DNA of 64,000 bases from Magnolia sinica (lineage: Eukaryota > Streptophyta > Magnoliopsida > Magnoliales > Magnoliaceae). Location of the stretch: contig NC_080583.1 in assembly GCF_029962835.1 (NCBI RefSeq), positions 2,170,001-2,234,000 of the forward strand, given 5' to 3'. Shown here one piece after another: positions 46,858-59,539 of this stretch; within the stretch, counting starts at the first letter, position 1; every line of letters starts with the position of its first letter. The notes under the pieces were generated by a model that ran no database searches, was not told the DNA's origin, and saw nothing but the letters and a program-made list of their open reading frames with translations. Both the position numbers and the translations under genes were made by a program.

Positions 46858-47253
46858 GATATATGGATTTTATCCACACCGTCCATACATTTTCCATGCT
46901 ATTTTAGATTATGATATAAAACATGAGCCATATAAAAGACTAAGGTAGGCCACAAAATGGGGATTAAACTTTTACATTGAAAACTTCTTAGGTGCCATGA
47001 AAGTTTTGAATCAAGTTGATATTTGTGTTTTCCCTTCGTAAGGCCTCCATGATATCATGAACAGGTTGGATGTCAAATAAGCATCGAGGTCAGCCTTAGG
47101 AAAGTTTCAGCGGTAGGCGTCATCAACACTTCTGCTTCCTATGGTGTGGCCCACTTGAGTCTTGGATCTGGGCTCATTTTTTGGCTAATTACCTAAACTG
47201 ATATGGAAAAATGCATGGACGGTGTGGATAAACTCCATACATCACGGTGGCCC
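46858..47253. mobile_element. Palindromic MITE
   Basis: The left arm GGATTTTATCCACACCGTCC mirrors the right arm GGACGGTGTGGATAAACTCC. The middle has GTTGATATTTGTGTTTTCCC. Member of the window-wide foldback family, nested in the long-TIR element. Confidence 0.75.
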
Positions 47254-47579
47254 TCAAATCCCTAGCCTGTCCCGAGCTTGGGCCGGGCGGGGAAGTACCC
47301 GATCCGCACCCATCCGCATCCCCGGGCTACAAGCTAGATCCTCGGATCCGCCATTCTCATAAAACTGAAAAACTTTGATACTTTGGTAGAGTGTGATAGA
47401 TGATACACACACGTTTATTGGACGGCCGAAATTGAAGAAATCAGACAGTCCCGCTTCAACAAACATGTGTCCAGGATTGAGAGGTTGTGATTGTTTATCC
47501 AATCTGAATTTTGGATTATGACTAATAGCCGGTGGGCAGAACGAATTAATCAAATTAATCTAAGTTAAAGCAGGCACGG

Positions 47580-47935
47580 CTTCAGTGGATCCATGACTGT
47601 GGGGCCCAGCATTACGTTTGTCATTCATCCATCTTATCATCTCATTTTAGTGAATGATCCAAAAATAAAATAATGCAAATCTCAGATTGATTGTACCAAA
47701 GGAAACAATAATTGCAGGCCACAAGATTATTGGATAAAGTTGATATTTGTGTGGTCAAGGACCTTATAATGAGGTTGGATGAGCTTCGATGAGCTTTTAA
47801 TGATGTTGTCCACCTAAGATATGAATTTATTTTATTTTCGGGACCATGCCTAAAATGAGATGCCAAAACATATAGATAGCATGGATGTAAGGCAGCTACA
47901 TTACAGTAGGCCCCATGGTCAGGTATCCACCCAGT
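47580..47935. mobile_element. Palindromic MITE
   Basis: The arm TCAGTGGATCCATGACTGTG (about 47581-47600) pairs with GGCCCCATGGTCAGGTATCC (about 47911-47930). Same subgroup as 41798-42240, inserted in block X. Confidence 0.7.
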
Positions 47936-48001
47936 GGATCGGGGGATCCATGGAAGCCTACGTCCAATTAATGCAATCCAAGTGTACAGTTTATTAGGTA
48001 G

Positions 48002-48518
48002 ACAGATTGGCTACTTCGCCCTGACACCAGCCTGTGGCTGGTGGTCGGTGCTTCATGGGCCCCACCAAGATGTATGTGTTTCATCCATTCCATTCATCCA
48101 TTTTTATAGATCATTTTTGGATTGATACAAAAACAAAGATAGGGATATAAATCTTGGGTGGACCACACCATAGGAAAACAATAATGATTAGATATCCACC
48201 GTTAAATTCCTCTTAAGGCCCTCTGTACCGTTTATTTGACATCCAATCTGTTGATTAGGTCGTAAAGACCTGGATGAAGGGAAAAAATAAATATCAGCTT
48301 GATCTAAAACTTTTATGGCCTCCAAAACGTTTTTAATGGTCAACGTTCATTTAACATTGTTTCCTATAATGTGGTCTACTTGAGATTGAGATATACCTTC
48401 TTTTTTTTTTATCATTAAATGATTTATAAAAATAGATAGGCACCATGAATGAAACACATACATCATGGTGGGTCCCATAGAGCATCTAGCCGGAGAGTAG
48501 CCAATCCGTTTCCGTTTG
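48002..48518. mobile_element. Palindromic MITE, first of a tandem pair
   Basis: The left arm CACCAGCCTGTGGCTGGTGG / TCGGTGCTTCATGGGCCCCACC mirrors 48448-48515 (AAACACATACATCATGGTGG, GTAGCCAATCCGTTTCCG). Same type as the pair at 12119-13165. Confidence 0.75.
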
Positions 48519-48533
48519 TGAGGAGAGCGGATT

Positions 48534-49070
48534 GGCTACTACCCGGTCCACCCGTAGCTGATGGTCAGTGCTCCGTGAGCCCCACCATGATGTATGTGTT
48601 TCATCCACTCGGTTCATCCATTTTTACGTATCAGTTTAGGGCTTGATGCCAAAAATGAGAGGAATATAAAACTCAGTTGGACCACACTACAGGAAAACAA
48701 TAGTGATTGAATATCCACCATTGAAATCCTCCTAAGGCCCACTGTACTGTTTATTTGACATCCAATCTGTTTATTAGGTCATACAGATCCAGATTAATGG
48801 AAAAAACAAAGATCAGCTTGATCCAAAACTTGTATGGCCCCCAAAAAGTTTTTAATGGTTGATGTTCATTCAACACTGGTTCCTGTAATGTGGTCCACTT
48901 TAGTTTGGGATATAACTCATTTTTGGTTTCATGCTATAAAATGATCTAGAAAAATAGATGAATGGTATGGATGAAACATATACATCATGGTGGGGCCCAC
49001 AGAGCACTAACCACTAGCCATTGGCTGGTGGCAGGGGGAGTAGCCAATCCGTTTCCGTTTATGAGTACCG
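48534..49070. mobile_element. Palindromic MITE, second of a tandem pair
   Basis: The left arm GGATTGGCTACTACCCGG / GCTGATGGTCAGTGCTCC mirrors the right arm ending GGCTGGTGGCAGGGGGAGTA then GCCAATCCGTTTCCG. It carries GTGGGGCCCAC at 48990-49000. It abuts the previous element, repeating the back-to-back layout at 12.1-13.2 kb. Confidence 0.75.
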
Positions 49071-49104
49071 TCGTGTGTCAATCATCAGGAAATGCTGGGG
49101 ATGG

Positions 49105-49560
49105 ATTTCCTAGCATGGAAGCTAGGTGAGGCTCATCGTAATATTTTTGAGAAATCCATTATGTTTATATATTCTTTCAAATCATTTTAAAATATAGACT
49201 AAAAATGAGATAGATCCAAAACTTAAGTACACCATGCTACATAAAATAATAAGGATTGAACCCATTGAAACATTTGTAAGGCTATAAAAGCTTTAGACCA
49301 AAGCTAATATGTTTGTGTTTTTGGTTCATCTCACCAGAAATGATATTATGAATCATGTAGATGACATGTAAATAGACTAGAGAGATTCCATCACTAAAAG
49401 CATTTTCCTACTCATGTTTCTTGTCGTGGCCCGCGTGACTTTCTAATTGACCTTATTTTATCCCATTTCTGAAATTGATCTGAAAAATGTATACATAAGG
49501 TAGATATCTTACAAACATCCGATTGGCCCACCTAACTTCCTTAGTAGTAACTTCTATAAG
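49105..49560. mobile_element. Palindromic MITE, different subgroup
   Basis: The left arm GCTAGGTGAGGCTCATCGTA (about 49121-49140) is roughly mirrored by GGCCCACCTAACTTCCTTAG at about 49524-49543. ATATTTGTGTTTTTGG-type middle. No protein. Confidence 0.6.
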
Positions 49561-49816
49561 GAAAGGCTTTCTATAGGTGCAATTTACCCATGGGACACAA
49601 AAGCTAGGTGAGGCATGTTTGTAAGAAATTCATCCCATCCATCTATTTTTTCAGCTCGTTTTAGGGCATGTGACTAAAAAATGAGGTGAATCTGAAACTC
49701 AAGTACCCAACGTGAGGGGAAAAGTAGGAAAAAGGAAATATTTGCAATAGAAATCTTCTCAAGGTCCACCTTTAATGGTTATATATGCCATCCAAACGGT
49801 TCATATGGTCAGTACC

Positions 49817-50515
49817 TAGCACAGGGATGAACGTGATGAGGATAACTACTCCGAATCCACAAAGCTTCTTTGGACTCCTCACAGAGACTTCTCGAATCCA
49901 CGAGGAAAGAAAGCAGAAAATAGAAATAAATTCTAATAAATTCGAAATTGATTAATTGATGAATAAAAACGAGTTCACAACCCTTTAAATAGGGGTACCA
50001 AGCAATGGGAAAAAAATTAGAATCAAACTATAACTCAAACTCTTAGAATCTACGACTTACTATAAATAGTAAACTTACTATTTATAGACGGTCGTGATGT
50101 CTACTAGTGCACAAGGTTTTCGGCCAAAAATAGTAAGTATCCTATTTGGCTTCGCCAAACCGTTCTCCTAATTATTGTAAGCTCTTTTCACGTTGGGCGC
50201 AACTCCTAAAGCTCGACGGACGAAGAGTTATAATCAAACTAAAACTTACTATTTATAGTAAAAACAAAATTAAAACAGGGAAACGACCGTCGATCCAGGG
50301 GTTTTTTGCAATTCCGGGCTGCGCAACCCGGCATAGCAGGGTTGGTTGGCTTCAGTAGCTCGTTCTACCCCAAAATCATATATTTTACGTCAGATAACTC
50401 ATTCCGGATTGCAAGATACGCCCGATTTAAGGTTCGATGGTCTTGATCACTTCTGTTGTCGACCGGGCCTTTTCTGATCCATCTTAGCCATGTAACTGTC
50501 CGCGAAATGTCCGAT
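49817..50515 (-). repeat. Gypsy 3' LTR (left)
   Basis: Aligns with 55018-55720 over almost all its length (GATGAGGATAACTACTCCGA, CTTACTATAAATAGTAAACT, CCAAAAATAGTAAGT). Its inner edge is altered relative to the right LTR. Confidence 0.85.
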
Positions 50516-53500
50516 CTCCTCCACTTCAAAAGAACTCGTCCTCGAGTTCTCGTCATGCTACGGTTCATGATACTGGTCAGTTGCGACATTGAAAGTCTGT
50601 GAGATTGCCATGTCATCTGGAAGATCAACAATATAAGCGTTGTCATTGATCTTTCGGATGATTGGGACGGATCCAATCTTCTTATTTTTCAACTTGTTGT
50701 ACGTCCCGGTCGGAAATCTCTCTTTGCGCAGATGGACCATAACGCGGTCGCCCACCTCGAACACTTTTTGTCGTCGATGCTTGTCCGCTTGTTCCTTGTA
50801 CTTCTCGTTCGAGGCATGTAGCTTGGTCTGCACTTCTGCAAGGATGGTCATGATCTTGTCTGTCATATGTTCTGCTGCAATGCTCGTGCCTGGATGCTTG
50901 GGTAGAGGGACCAAGTCAAGTGTGTGGCGAGGCACTCGTCCGTAGATAATCTGGAATGGTGATCTCTCTGTCGAGCGGTTCACCATATTGTTGATGCAAA
51001 CTCTGCTTGGGACAAGGACAAATCTCACTGCTTCGGTTTTTCTCCTGAAATATAGCGAAGGAGGTTTCCTAATGTGCGATTCACAACTTCGGTCTGCCCA
51101 TCAGTCTGTGGGTGGTAAGCACTGCTGAATTGAAGTCGTGCATCGAATTGATTCCATAAAGTCCGCCAAAAGTGGCTAATGAACTTCGTCACGATCGGAA
51201 GTAATGGTCTTGGGGATCCCGTATAGCTGAACGACCTCCCTGAAAAATAAATTTGCCACGTGTGTTGCATCGAGAGTCTTCTTGCATGGGATTAAGTGCG
51301 CCATCTTTGAGAAACGATCTATCACCATGAACACCAAATCCATGTCGCATTATGTTCATGGGAGACCAAGCATAAAGTCCATTGATAAATCCTCCCAAGG
51401 ACCGTCAGGCACAGGTAACGGGGTGTAAAGGCCCGTATTCTGAGATTACCCCTTAGAGGTCTGACAAACATGACAACGTTGTACGGCTTTTCCCACATCG
51501 CGTACTAACTACGACCAGTAATACCGCTTTTCCACAAGAGCTCGCGTCTTGTCTCGTCCCAGGTATCCACCAAGGCCACCTCCATGTAGCTCCTAAATAA
51601 TCTGCTCCCTCAGAGAACTTTGGGGGATGCACAATCGATTCCCTTTGAAGAGAAAATCATCCTGTATATGAAGGTCACTAGGGTGACCTTCTTGACACTT
51701 CATCCAAAAATCTTTGAAGTCCTTATCCTCGGCATACAGCTCCTTGAGATAGTCGAAGCCGACTACCTCGTTGCTCATTGTAACTAGTAGTGATGCACGA
51801 CGGCTAAGTGCTTCAGCCACCTTGTTCTGCTGCCCTAACTTGTGCTTCAGAATGAACGTGAATTCCTCTAAAAACGTAACCCATCTAGCATGCACACAAT
51901 TCACGTTAGTCTGACTATTAATAAACTTTAATGTTTGATGGTCAGTGTACAAAACAAACTCTCTTTGAATCAGATAATGCCGTCAATGTCGCAGCGCCTA
52001 AACAACTGCGTACAACTCAAGCTCATATGTCGACCACTTCTTTCGGGCTTCGCTGAGCTTCTCGCTGTAGAAGGCTACCGGCCTACCTTCTGGTGATAAT
52101 ACTCCTTCAATTCCGACGTATGAAGCGTTACACTCAACCTCAAACAATTTGTCAAAATTATGAAACACCAAGACCGGTGTTGTAGACAAACGATACTTGA
52201 TCTCATGAAAGCTCTTATCAGCTTTATCGGTCCACGGAACGGTCCTTTTTTCATGCAATCTGTTATAGGCGTGACTATGGTGTTAAAATCTTGCACAAAT
52301 CGACGATAGAAAGTCGCCAACCCGTGAAAACTCCTCACCTCATGAATGTTTGTCGGGATTGGCCATTCCCTAATAGCTCGCACCTTTTCATCGTCCACAC
52401 GAATGCCTGTGGGCGTTATAACAAATCCTAGAAACAATAGGCTGTCAGTTAAAAAACTACACTTCTTCAAGTTGAGGTACAACTTGTTAAGTTGTAGGAC
52501 CTATAGCACCTGCCTGAGATGTTTCCTGTGCTCCACCTCATCCTAGCTATATATCAATATGTCATCAAAATATACTACCACAAATCGGCCAGTGAACGGT
52601 TTTAGAACTTGATACATCAAACGCATAAAAGTACTTGGTGCGTTCGATAGGCCGAAGGGCATGACCCGCCACTCATACAACCCTTCCTTGGTCTTGAATG
52701 TCGTTTTTCACTCATCACCGGGTCGAATACGAATCTGATGGTACCTGCTCCTTAGATATAGTTTAGAGAACACCTTGGCCGCTTCTAACATATCGAGCAT
52801 GTCGTCCAACCATGGTATTGGGAACCAATATTTGATGGTAATTTTGTTGATTGCTCGGCTGTCGACACACATGCGCCAGCTTCCATCTTTTTTTGGCGTT
52901 AATAATGCTGGTACGGCACATGGGCTCATGCTCTCTCTCAAGAGACCCTTATGGATCAATTCCTCCACTTACCCCTAAAGTATCTCACACTCCTTCGGAC
53001 TCATCCGATAATGAGGGTGATTGGGCAGGCTAGCCCCAGGGACGAGGTCTATGTGATGTTGGATGTCCCTCATGGGGGGCAATTCATCACGTAAATCCTC
53101 AGGCCAGACTTTTTTGAATTCGTTTAGCAACAGTCTTAAACTTGGAGGGATATTTAAGGGTTCCTCTTCCTCGCCCTTCACTACTATGGCGTATACCTCG
53201 CCAGTTTCCTTGGATTCCTCCAAGAAATCCCGAATAGTCAAGAGGGAACTCCCCTCGACTTTAGAGGCTTCAGGGTGGTTCTCTGGTGCCATAGGGGCAA
53301 AGATTATTTTTGGACTATCCTTGACGAATACGTAGACATTATCTCATCCCCGATGGGTCGCATCACGGTCCGACTGTCAGGGTTGACCGAGTAACATATG
53401 AGAAGCTTCCATATCGACCACGTCACAAAGTATTTGATCCTTATAATTTTTGCCAATTGAAAATGAGAAGTGCATTGTTCAGTTACCTTGGTCTCATTCA

Positions 53501-55017
53501 CCTTTTTTATCCAGCCAATTGAGTATGGGGAATGATGTTTTATCATTGGTAGCCGCAACTTGTCCACCATTACTCTCGAGACGATGTTTTCGCTACTACC
53601 ACTGTCTATGATCACATCACAAATCTTTCCGTTAATGGTGCACCGAGTACGAAATATATTGTGTCGTTGTGGATGTAATTCCTTTCGTGGGGCATACAAT
53701 AATCGCCTCACAACTAGAAATTTGCTACGATCCTCGCCCGTCACTTCATCGTCACTTGCTATTTCTTCAGTAGTTTGTTCATATTCATCAAAGCGATGGT
53801 CTTCTTCTACAGCCTCATCTTCAGTGCCCCCTTCATTTATAGTCAAGTGCGCTGCGGCACGTTGAGTACAAGTGTTTGATAAGTGGCCTGATTAGCCACA
53901 GCGGTAACAATTATTCGACCTTGGCCGAGTATAAGGATTTGGAATCCTACTTGGACCTACTGTTGTGAGTGCTGCACGTTGAGGTCTGGATGAGCCACTC
54001 CCTGTATCACGGTTTGCGGTTGTAGGAAGTTAAGGTACTGGATCTTTTCCTCATGGCAGCACTGGATCCTGCGTGCGACCCGTCATGGGGGGGTCGATTT
54101 GAAGGATATGGACGAGTAGGAGCTCTTGCAAGTTGTGTTTCTGCCCTACTCGCCAATTAAACTGCTTCATCCACGGTCCCAACTGGGTACATCTGAACTC
54201 GGTCCTGAATTATCAGTCGCAACCCACTTATAAATCGTGCCACCTTCTGTGACTCAGATTCTGACAGATCATTTCGTGCAGCCAACCGTTGGAATTCTTC
54301 AGTGTAATCTGTGACAGTTCGATTTCCTTGTATGCAGTTTTGATATTGCTGGAATAATATCTGCTCATAATCACTGGAGAGAAATCGTGATCGAAGAAGA
54401 CGTCTCATCCGTGGCCATGATGAGATGGGTGCCTTGTTCTGGCGGGCAAGTGAGAGTTGTAATTGTTCCCACCATGCAGAAGCACCAAATTTTAATTTAA
54501 ACGCTACCAATTTTACCCTTTTATGATCTGGCACGTCCATGTAATCAAAATATCTCTCTACTTCGGCTAGTCAATCGAGAAAATTTTCTATACGTAATAA
54601 ATCATTAAAACTAGGAAGTTCAGCCTTACCTCGATAGTCTCTTTCAGCATGATCTAGATGATCACCTCCATGGATTGGCCGTCAAGCAAAACCCTCATTA
54701 AGGTCATCGTCGCTAGAACTTGAATCATCTGGTGTAGCCCTACGGTTTGCCACTGGTAGTGCTCTACGAAAATCGAGGTTGTGTCGTACAACAACCATGG
54801 GTGGTGGAGCACCGCATAGGGCTCGGGGGGGAAGTAGCGCATCCGCAAGACGGTCGAGAGTTGTCTGCAGCCCTTGTATGGTCAACTGACTCTCCCGATG
54901 GAAAGCTTACATTCTTTCCGAAAGATAACGAATCCCTGGATCACCGTCCACAGGATTTTGATTCGTACCTTCGTTGTTTGCCATCGGCCTGAGGGGAATC
55001 CTCGCTCTGATACCAAT

Positions 55018-55720
55018 TGACGCAAGGATGAACATGATGAGGATAACTACTCCGAATCCACAGAGCTTCTCTGGACTCCTCACAGAGACTTTTCGAATCC
55101 ACGAGGAAAGAAAGCAAAAAATAGAAATAAATTCTAATAAATTCGAAATTGATTAATTGATGAATAAAAACGAGTTCACAACCCTATAAATAGGGGTACC
55201 AAGCAATGGGAAAGAAATTAGAATCAAACTACAACTAAAACTCTTAGAATCCGTGACTTACTATAAATAGTAAACTTACTATTTATAGACGGTCGTGATG
55301 TCTACTAGTGCGCAAGGTTTTCGGCCAAAAATAGTAAGTGTTCTATTTGGCTTCACCAAACCGTTCTCCTAATTATTCTAAGCTCTTTTCACGTTGAGTG
55401 CAACTCCTAAAGCCCGACGGATGAAGAGTTATAATTAAACTAAAACTTACTATTTATAATAAAAACGAAATTAAAACAGAGAAACGACCATCGATTCAGG
55501 AGTTTTTTGCAATTTCGGGCTGCGTAACCCGGCATAGTGGGATTGGTTGACTTCAGTAGCTCGTTTTACCCCAAAATTATATATTTTACGTCAGATAACT
55601 CATTTCGGATTGCAAGATACACCCGATTTAAGGTTCGATGGTCTGGATCACTTCTGTCGTCGATCGGGCCTTTTCTGATCCATCTTGGCCATGTAACTGT
55701 CCGCGACCCGCTATACATCA
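55018..55720 (-). repeat. Gypsy 5' LTR (right)
   Basis: Runs TGACGCAAGG to TACATCA and ends exactly at the GTACC duplication. Contains the palindromic CCCTATAAATAGGGG, a likely TATA region, at about 55182-55196. Confidence 0.9.
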
Positions 55721-58269
55721 GTACCACTAGATGAACTGAAAACACAACTCAGCTTAATACAAATCTTCAAGGCCTTAATGAATGTTTCAACGGTGGTTGT
55801 TCAATTCACACGGTTTTTTCTTATATGGCTTAATAAACATTTGAATCTGTCTCACTTTCAGTTTTTTTTCTAATACTCTAAAATAATATGGAAACTCTGC
55901 TGGACAGATTGGATTTCTCACAAACATCACGTGGGCCCATCTAGCTTGGTAGGGGAGGAACCTGCGACAGGCAAGCCGCGTTGATTCCATTACCTACTTT
56001 ATCTTTTTGAGTTTTGGTCAAATAACGTCTATGGCGAGAGTCGCTGGACAGAAAGGTCATCGGTAGCGGACATCAGCAGGGCTACAGCAGTCGAATTTTG
56101 ACCATTTGCCATTGATTTAACTGCCATGCCTAAGATCAGAGCCATTCATCTGGTGCCCCCATCGTTTAGGTACCATGGACCAAAATCCAGGCCGGTCTGA
56201 TTATCGTCTGAATACACGTATGAAACAATGGACTGAAGAAGGCCTCCTGATGACCAGGTCATCATGATTTCTAGATTACAGAACGTACCAGGTTGAGCCC
56301 ACGCAATCAACGGTCCTTATTCCTAGCAAGAGTACAATTCATCAAAATGTAGTTTTATTCTGAGCTTTGCCAAGTGCTAACCCCACACACGTGCAAGGCA
56401 TCCCATCCACATGCCACCACCTGTTACAGTGAGATTGACGGGTGCAATATCCAAGCCGTCCATCAGGTGGGTCACACCATGTAGGTTTCCTTGCCAAAAA
56501 TTAAAGCTGGTCCATCCAGAAGTTGGACCGCAATAATTATACTGACATTCGATATTAAAAATAAAAATAAAAATAAAAAACCATAGACAACACTAATAAA
56601 ATAGATATTGCACTATTTTCAAAGAAGGCGTTATATGATATATAGTCAGGCTTAGTATGGCACTTGATATGCAGGCACTCAGAAAGTATACAAGCAACAT
56701 ATACTAACTCAAATAAAAATGACTAGATTGTGCATCCACTGTCATCAAGTTACAAACCCTAGATTAGATTCGTTGAATAATCCTAGCCTTTGAATCCTGG
56801 ACACTTGTTTGTATAAATAGGACCGTTGGATTCATTTCATTATTAACTGTCTAATAAATGTTCAACAATCTGATATTTTGATTATCAAGCAAGCTTAAAT
56901 TTTTTTATCCACGATAAATCGACAATCCTTAATATAATCTTGATGATGTAATTTAACTGATTTTATGCCGCTTGTGCGCAATTTCTAAGTAATTCGTAAG
57001 TGCCTGTGTATCATCCATCACACTCTACCGAGTATAAAAGTATTTCTGACTTCATTTGATACTGTGCTTTTTTATTAAACTACTGTCCTTTTTGGATTTT
57101 AGAGAGGACTGCTAGGCCCACGCATGGCCGTACCATCTACACGCCACCAAATTTGCCAGCATGGCACACCTGTGGAATATCCAAGCCGTTCATTAAGCGG
57201 GTCGGACTCATGATTAAGATGTTTTCAGCCACTGATCAGGTTGGTCCACTCATTTTGTGCCACAAGTTAGTCGAGTTGAATATTCAACCTGACGACGTTT
57301 CCAATACGAACTGAATTCCTGAAACCGAACCTCACCGAGCCTCACCACTCCTCGGATGCCCATGGATCCGACTAACCACATCATGGTCTGGATATAGGCT
57401 CTGGCCCAGCATAGCCCAACCCATTGGTATGACTATGGCTGTCGATTGGTGCAGGGAACCATTGGTCCGGCCCTATTGTAATGGGTTTGGGTCTAATTTC
57501 TTTGACCCATTAAGATGAAGGGTTGGGTTCATGGTTCACCTTTCCCTGACCAAGTTAAAAAAAAATCAAGTTTAATTGAGTTAAGGTTGGGCCCACCTAC
57601 TTGGTCTAGGTTAATGTTGGGAGGGTGCGACTGAGTCTATCTAATTGAGTCTAATAATATGATTATATATTAAATATATTTTCAACGTCCCAAAATCTTT
57701 TAAATGACACACAGGATGACCTATCATTGATTTGAACCATTCAGTCATTCATATTAGGAGTTAGCCAACATGCAAAAATCACAACAGTTGGTTAATCTTA
57801 GTCATTTATACGGGGCCAATTTGTTATAATAATTCATGTTCTATTAGTCATAAATCACATGATTAACATATCTAATCAAAGTGTTACTTTAGAATTATAA
57901 GAAATAGAATGTAGGCTCTATATATTAAATGTTTCATGATGATGAGTGAACTTATTTTATTTCTTTGGTCGGTTTTAATTGTCCTTTTTTCATGGGGTGA
58001 GGATTCGTTTGGGCCAACTCCTCCAAAAGAGACTCTAACCCTAACCCATCAAATTAGGCGGTATGGAATTGCATTTGGTCTCATGTAAATTTCATCTCAC
58101 ATTTGAAAATAATAAAAAGAGTTGGATTAACCTAATCTCAGGAAGAGATATGGCAGGATTTCAAGTAAATTTTAAAATTTATTATGAGCCCACATTGATG
58201 CATGTGTTTTATCGACACTATTATTTATATGCACCCTTTACGCATGGCAATCAAGTTGCATATGCACAA

Positions 58270-59110
58270 AGGTAATATTTGGAGTATCAATATCATTACA
58301 AGTTTGTTGGTCGGAGATATGGAAACAATATCGATACAGTTGATAATATCGCTGATAATTAAAAATGTGAGGCAACATTTGAGAAATATAGAGAAAATTA
58401 TAAAAATTTTCAATAAAACTTCAAAAGATGCTAAAATATTTGCATATTAAAAAAAAAAAAAATTTTGAAAAAAAAATGCATACATTAAATATTTTTATTT
58501 AATGGGACCGAAAAGTATATATTATCGTGAGAAATCAATTCAATTATCATATCTGTCCCACCCATCCATATAACTTTTCATCCAAACATCTACAATATTT
58601 TAAAATGTTGACAACACATAATATTTAACGAAGACCTCTAAAAAAATAACATTTCACTAAGAAATCAATGATAACTAGAAAAGAAATGAAAGATTATGGT
58701 ATCAATATTGCCATATTGTGATAACGATAATTTCGAGATATTATCATTAATAAATTGAAAAATGCATATAACCATGCACCCATAAAATTTTTGAAATAAA
58801 ATATTTTTGTAATAAATAAATGTTTAGCAATATTAATACATTGACAATGTTATCAAAAAATCCTTGATACATTGGTGATACAAGCGACACTTTATTAGTC
58901 AAAAATAGTAATAATACATTAGTGAAATCAATACATCAACAATATAAGTTATACCTGTAATTTACACCGTAAAAAATATTAATGATGCTTAGCAATATTG
59001 ATACCTGAAATTTATGATATTTATTATTGTTATCGATATCCTACTTTTGTTATTAGTATTTCCGAGATAAATATACAAATAATATTAAAGATATTACGAA
59101 AATATTAAGA
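58270..59110. repeat. ATATCG-rich, AT-rich low-complexity repeat
   Basis: Many short variants of AATATCG, GATATTATC and ATTAATG. No coding potential. Similar in texture to 1820-2590. Present in unit 2 and absent from unit 1. Confidence 0.5.
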
Positions 59111-59539
59111 TACCTTGGACATTGCATAACAGTGATTGGCATCATTTGTGAAATTCACTTCCATTCACTACAATTTCATGGTCCACCAATTGCAAGAGCT
59201 TTTGGAATGTTTTGATCCCAAAGTATAAGAATAGCATGGTATTTCGGGACATATAATCATCGTATAATAACGATGTTGATTCTGAATCATGCAACTTATA
59301 CCATTTTATCCTGCTTTTGCCTTGGATACTATCCAAACCAGTCCCTTTTATCATCCAAGGCATGAGTACCGCAGTTTGTGGTACCGCACCATCTTCTCAG
59401 CTCAGATGCCACTTAATGGGTACATCAGTACCGTGAAAACAGTAGCCGGCCCCCACTATGATTGTGTTGAGTCTGACCATTGGTTGTCTGTTGTTTACAA
59501 AATTGAGGTCTACCCAATAGCCTAACCGTCCTGATTTTT

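Larger units (their letters stand above)
45500..47322. mobile_element. Long-TIR DNA element inserted in block X
   Basis: The left end GCGTGGATTGGGTACTTCCC / GCCCGTCCCAAGCTTAGG is the inverse of 47266-47321 (CCCGAGCTTGGGCCGGGCGG / GGAAGTACCCGATCCGC). Block X continues on both sides. A GCTA-containing imperfect direct repeat flanks it (CGCTAAGG and GGCTACAAG). Inside are a possible LTR-like segment (45705-46855), a degenerate tandem array (46436-46680) and a palindromic MITE (46858-47253). No transposase is seen, so it is non-autonomous. Confidence 0.65.
49817..55720 (-). mobile_element. Ty3/Gypsy LTR retrotransposon with both LTRs
   Basis: Flanked by GTACC at 49812-49816 and 55721-55725. LTRs of about 0.7 kb: left 49817 to about 50515 (3' LTR), right 55018-55720 (5' LTR). 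Primer site complementary to initiator tRNA-Met at 55004-55015; polypurine tract near 50518-50530. Parts in order on the minus strand: gag about 54100-54900, zinc knuckle near 53880-53925, protease 53304-53850 (DSGSS motif), reverse transcriptase about 52300-53290, RNase H about 51590-52260, integrase about 50560-51500. This is the gag-PR-RT-RH-INT order of Gypsy. I see no clear chromodomain. It is broken, with several lesions in the coding part. The LTRs differ by about 4% by eye, making it the youngest LTR element here. Confidence 0.9.
49590..55975. mobile_element. Palindromic MITE split by a Gypsy insertion
   Basis: 49590-49816 (AAAGCTAGGTGAGGCATGTT, GCCATCCAAACGGTTCATAT) and 55721-55975 (GATGAACTGAAAACACAACT, CACAAACATCACGTGGGCCC, ATCTAGCTTGGTAGGGGAGG) are the two halves of one foldback element. 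The Gypsy target duplication GTACC marks the break. Confidence 0.65.
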
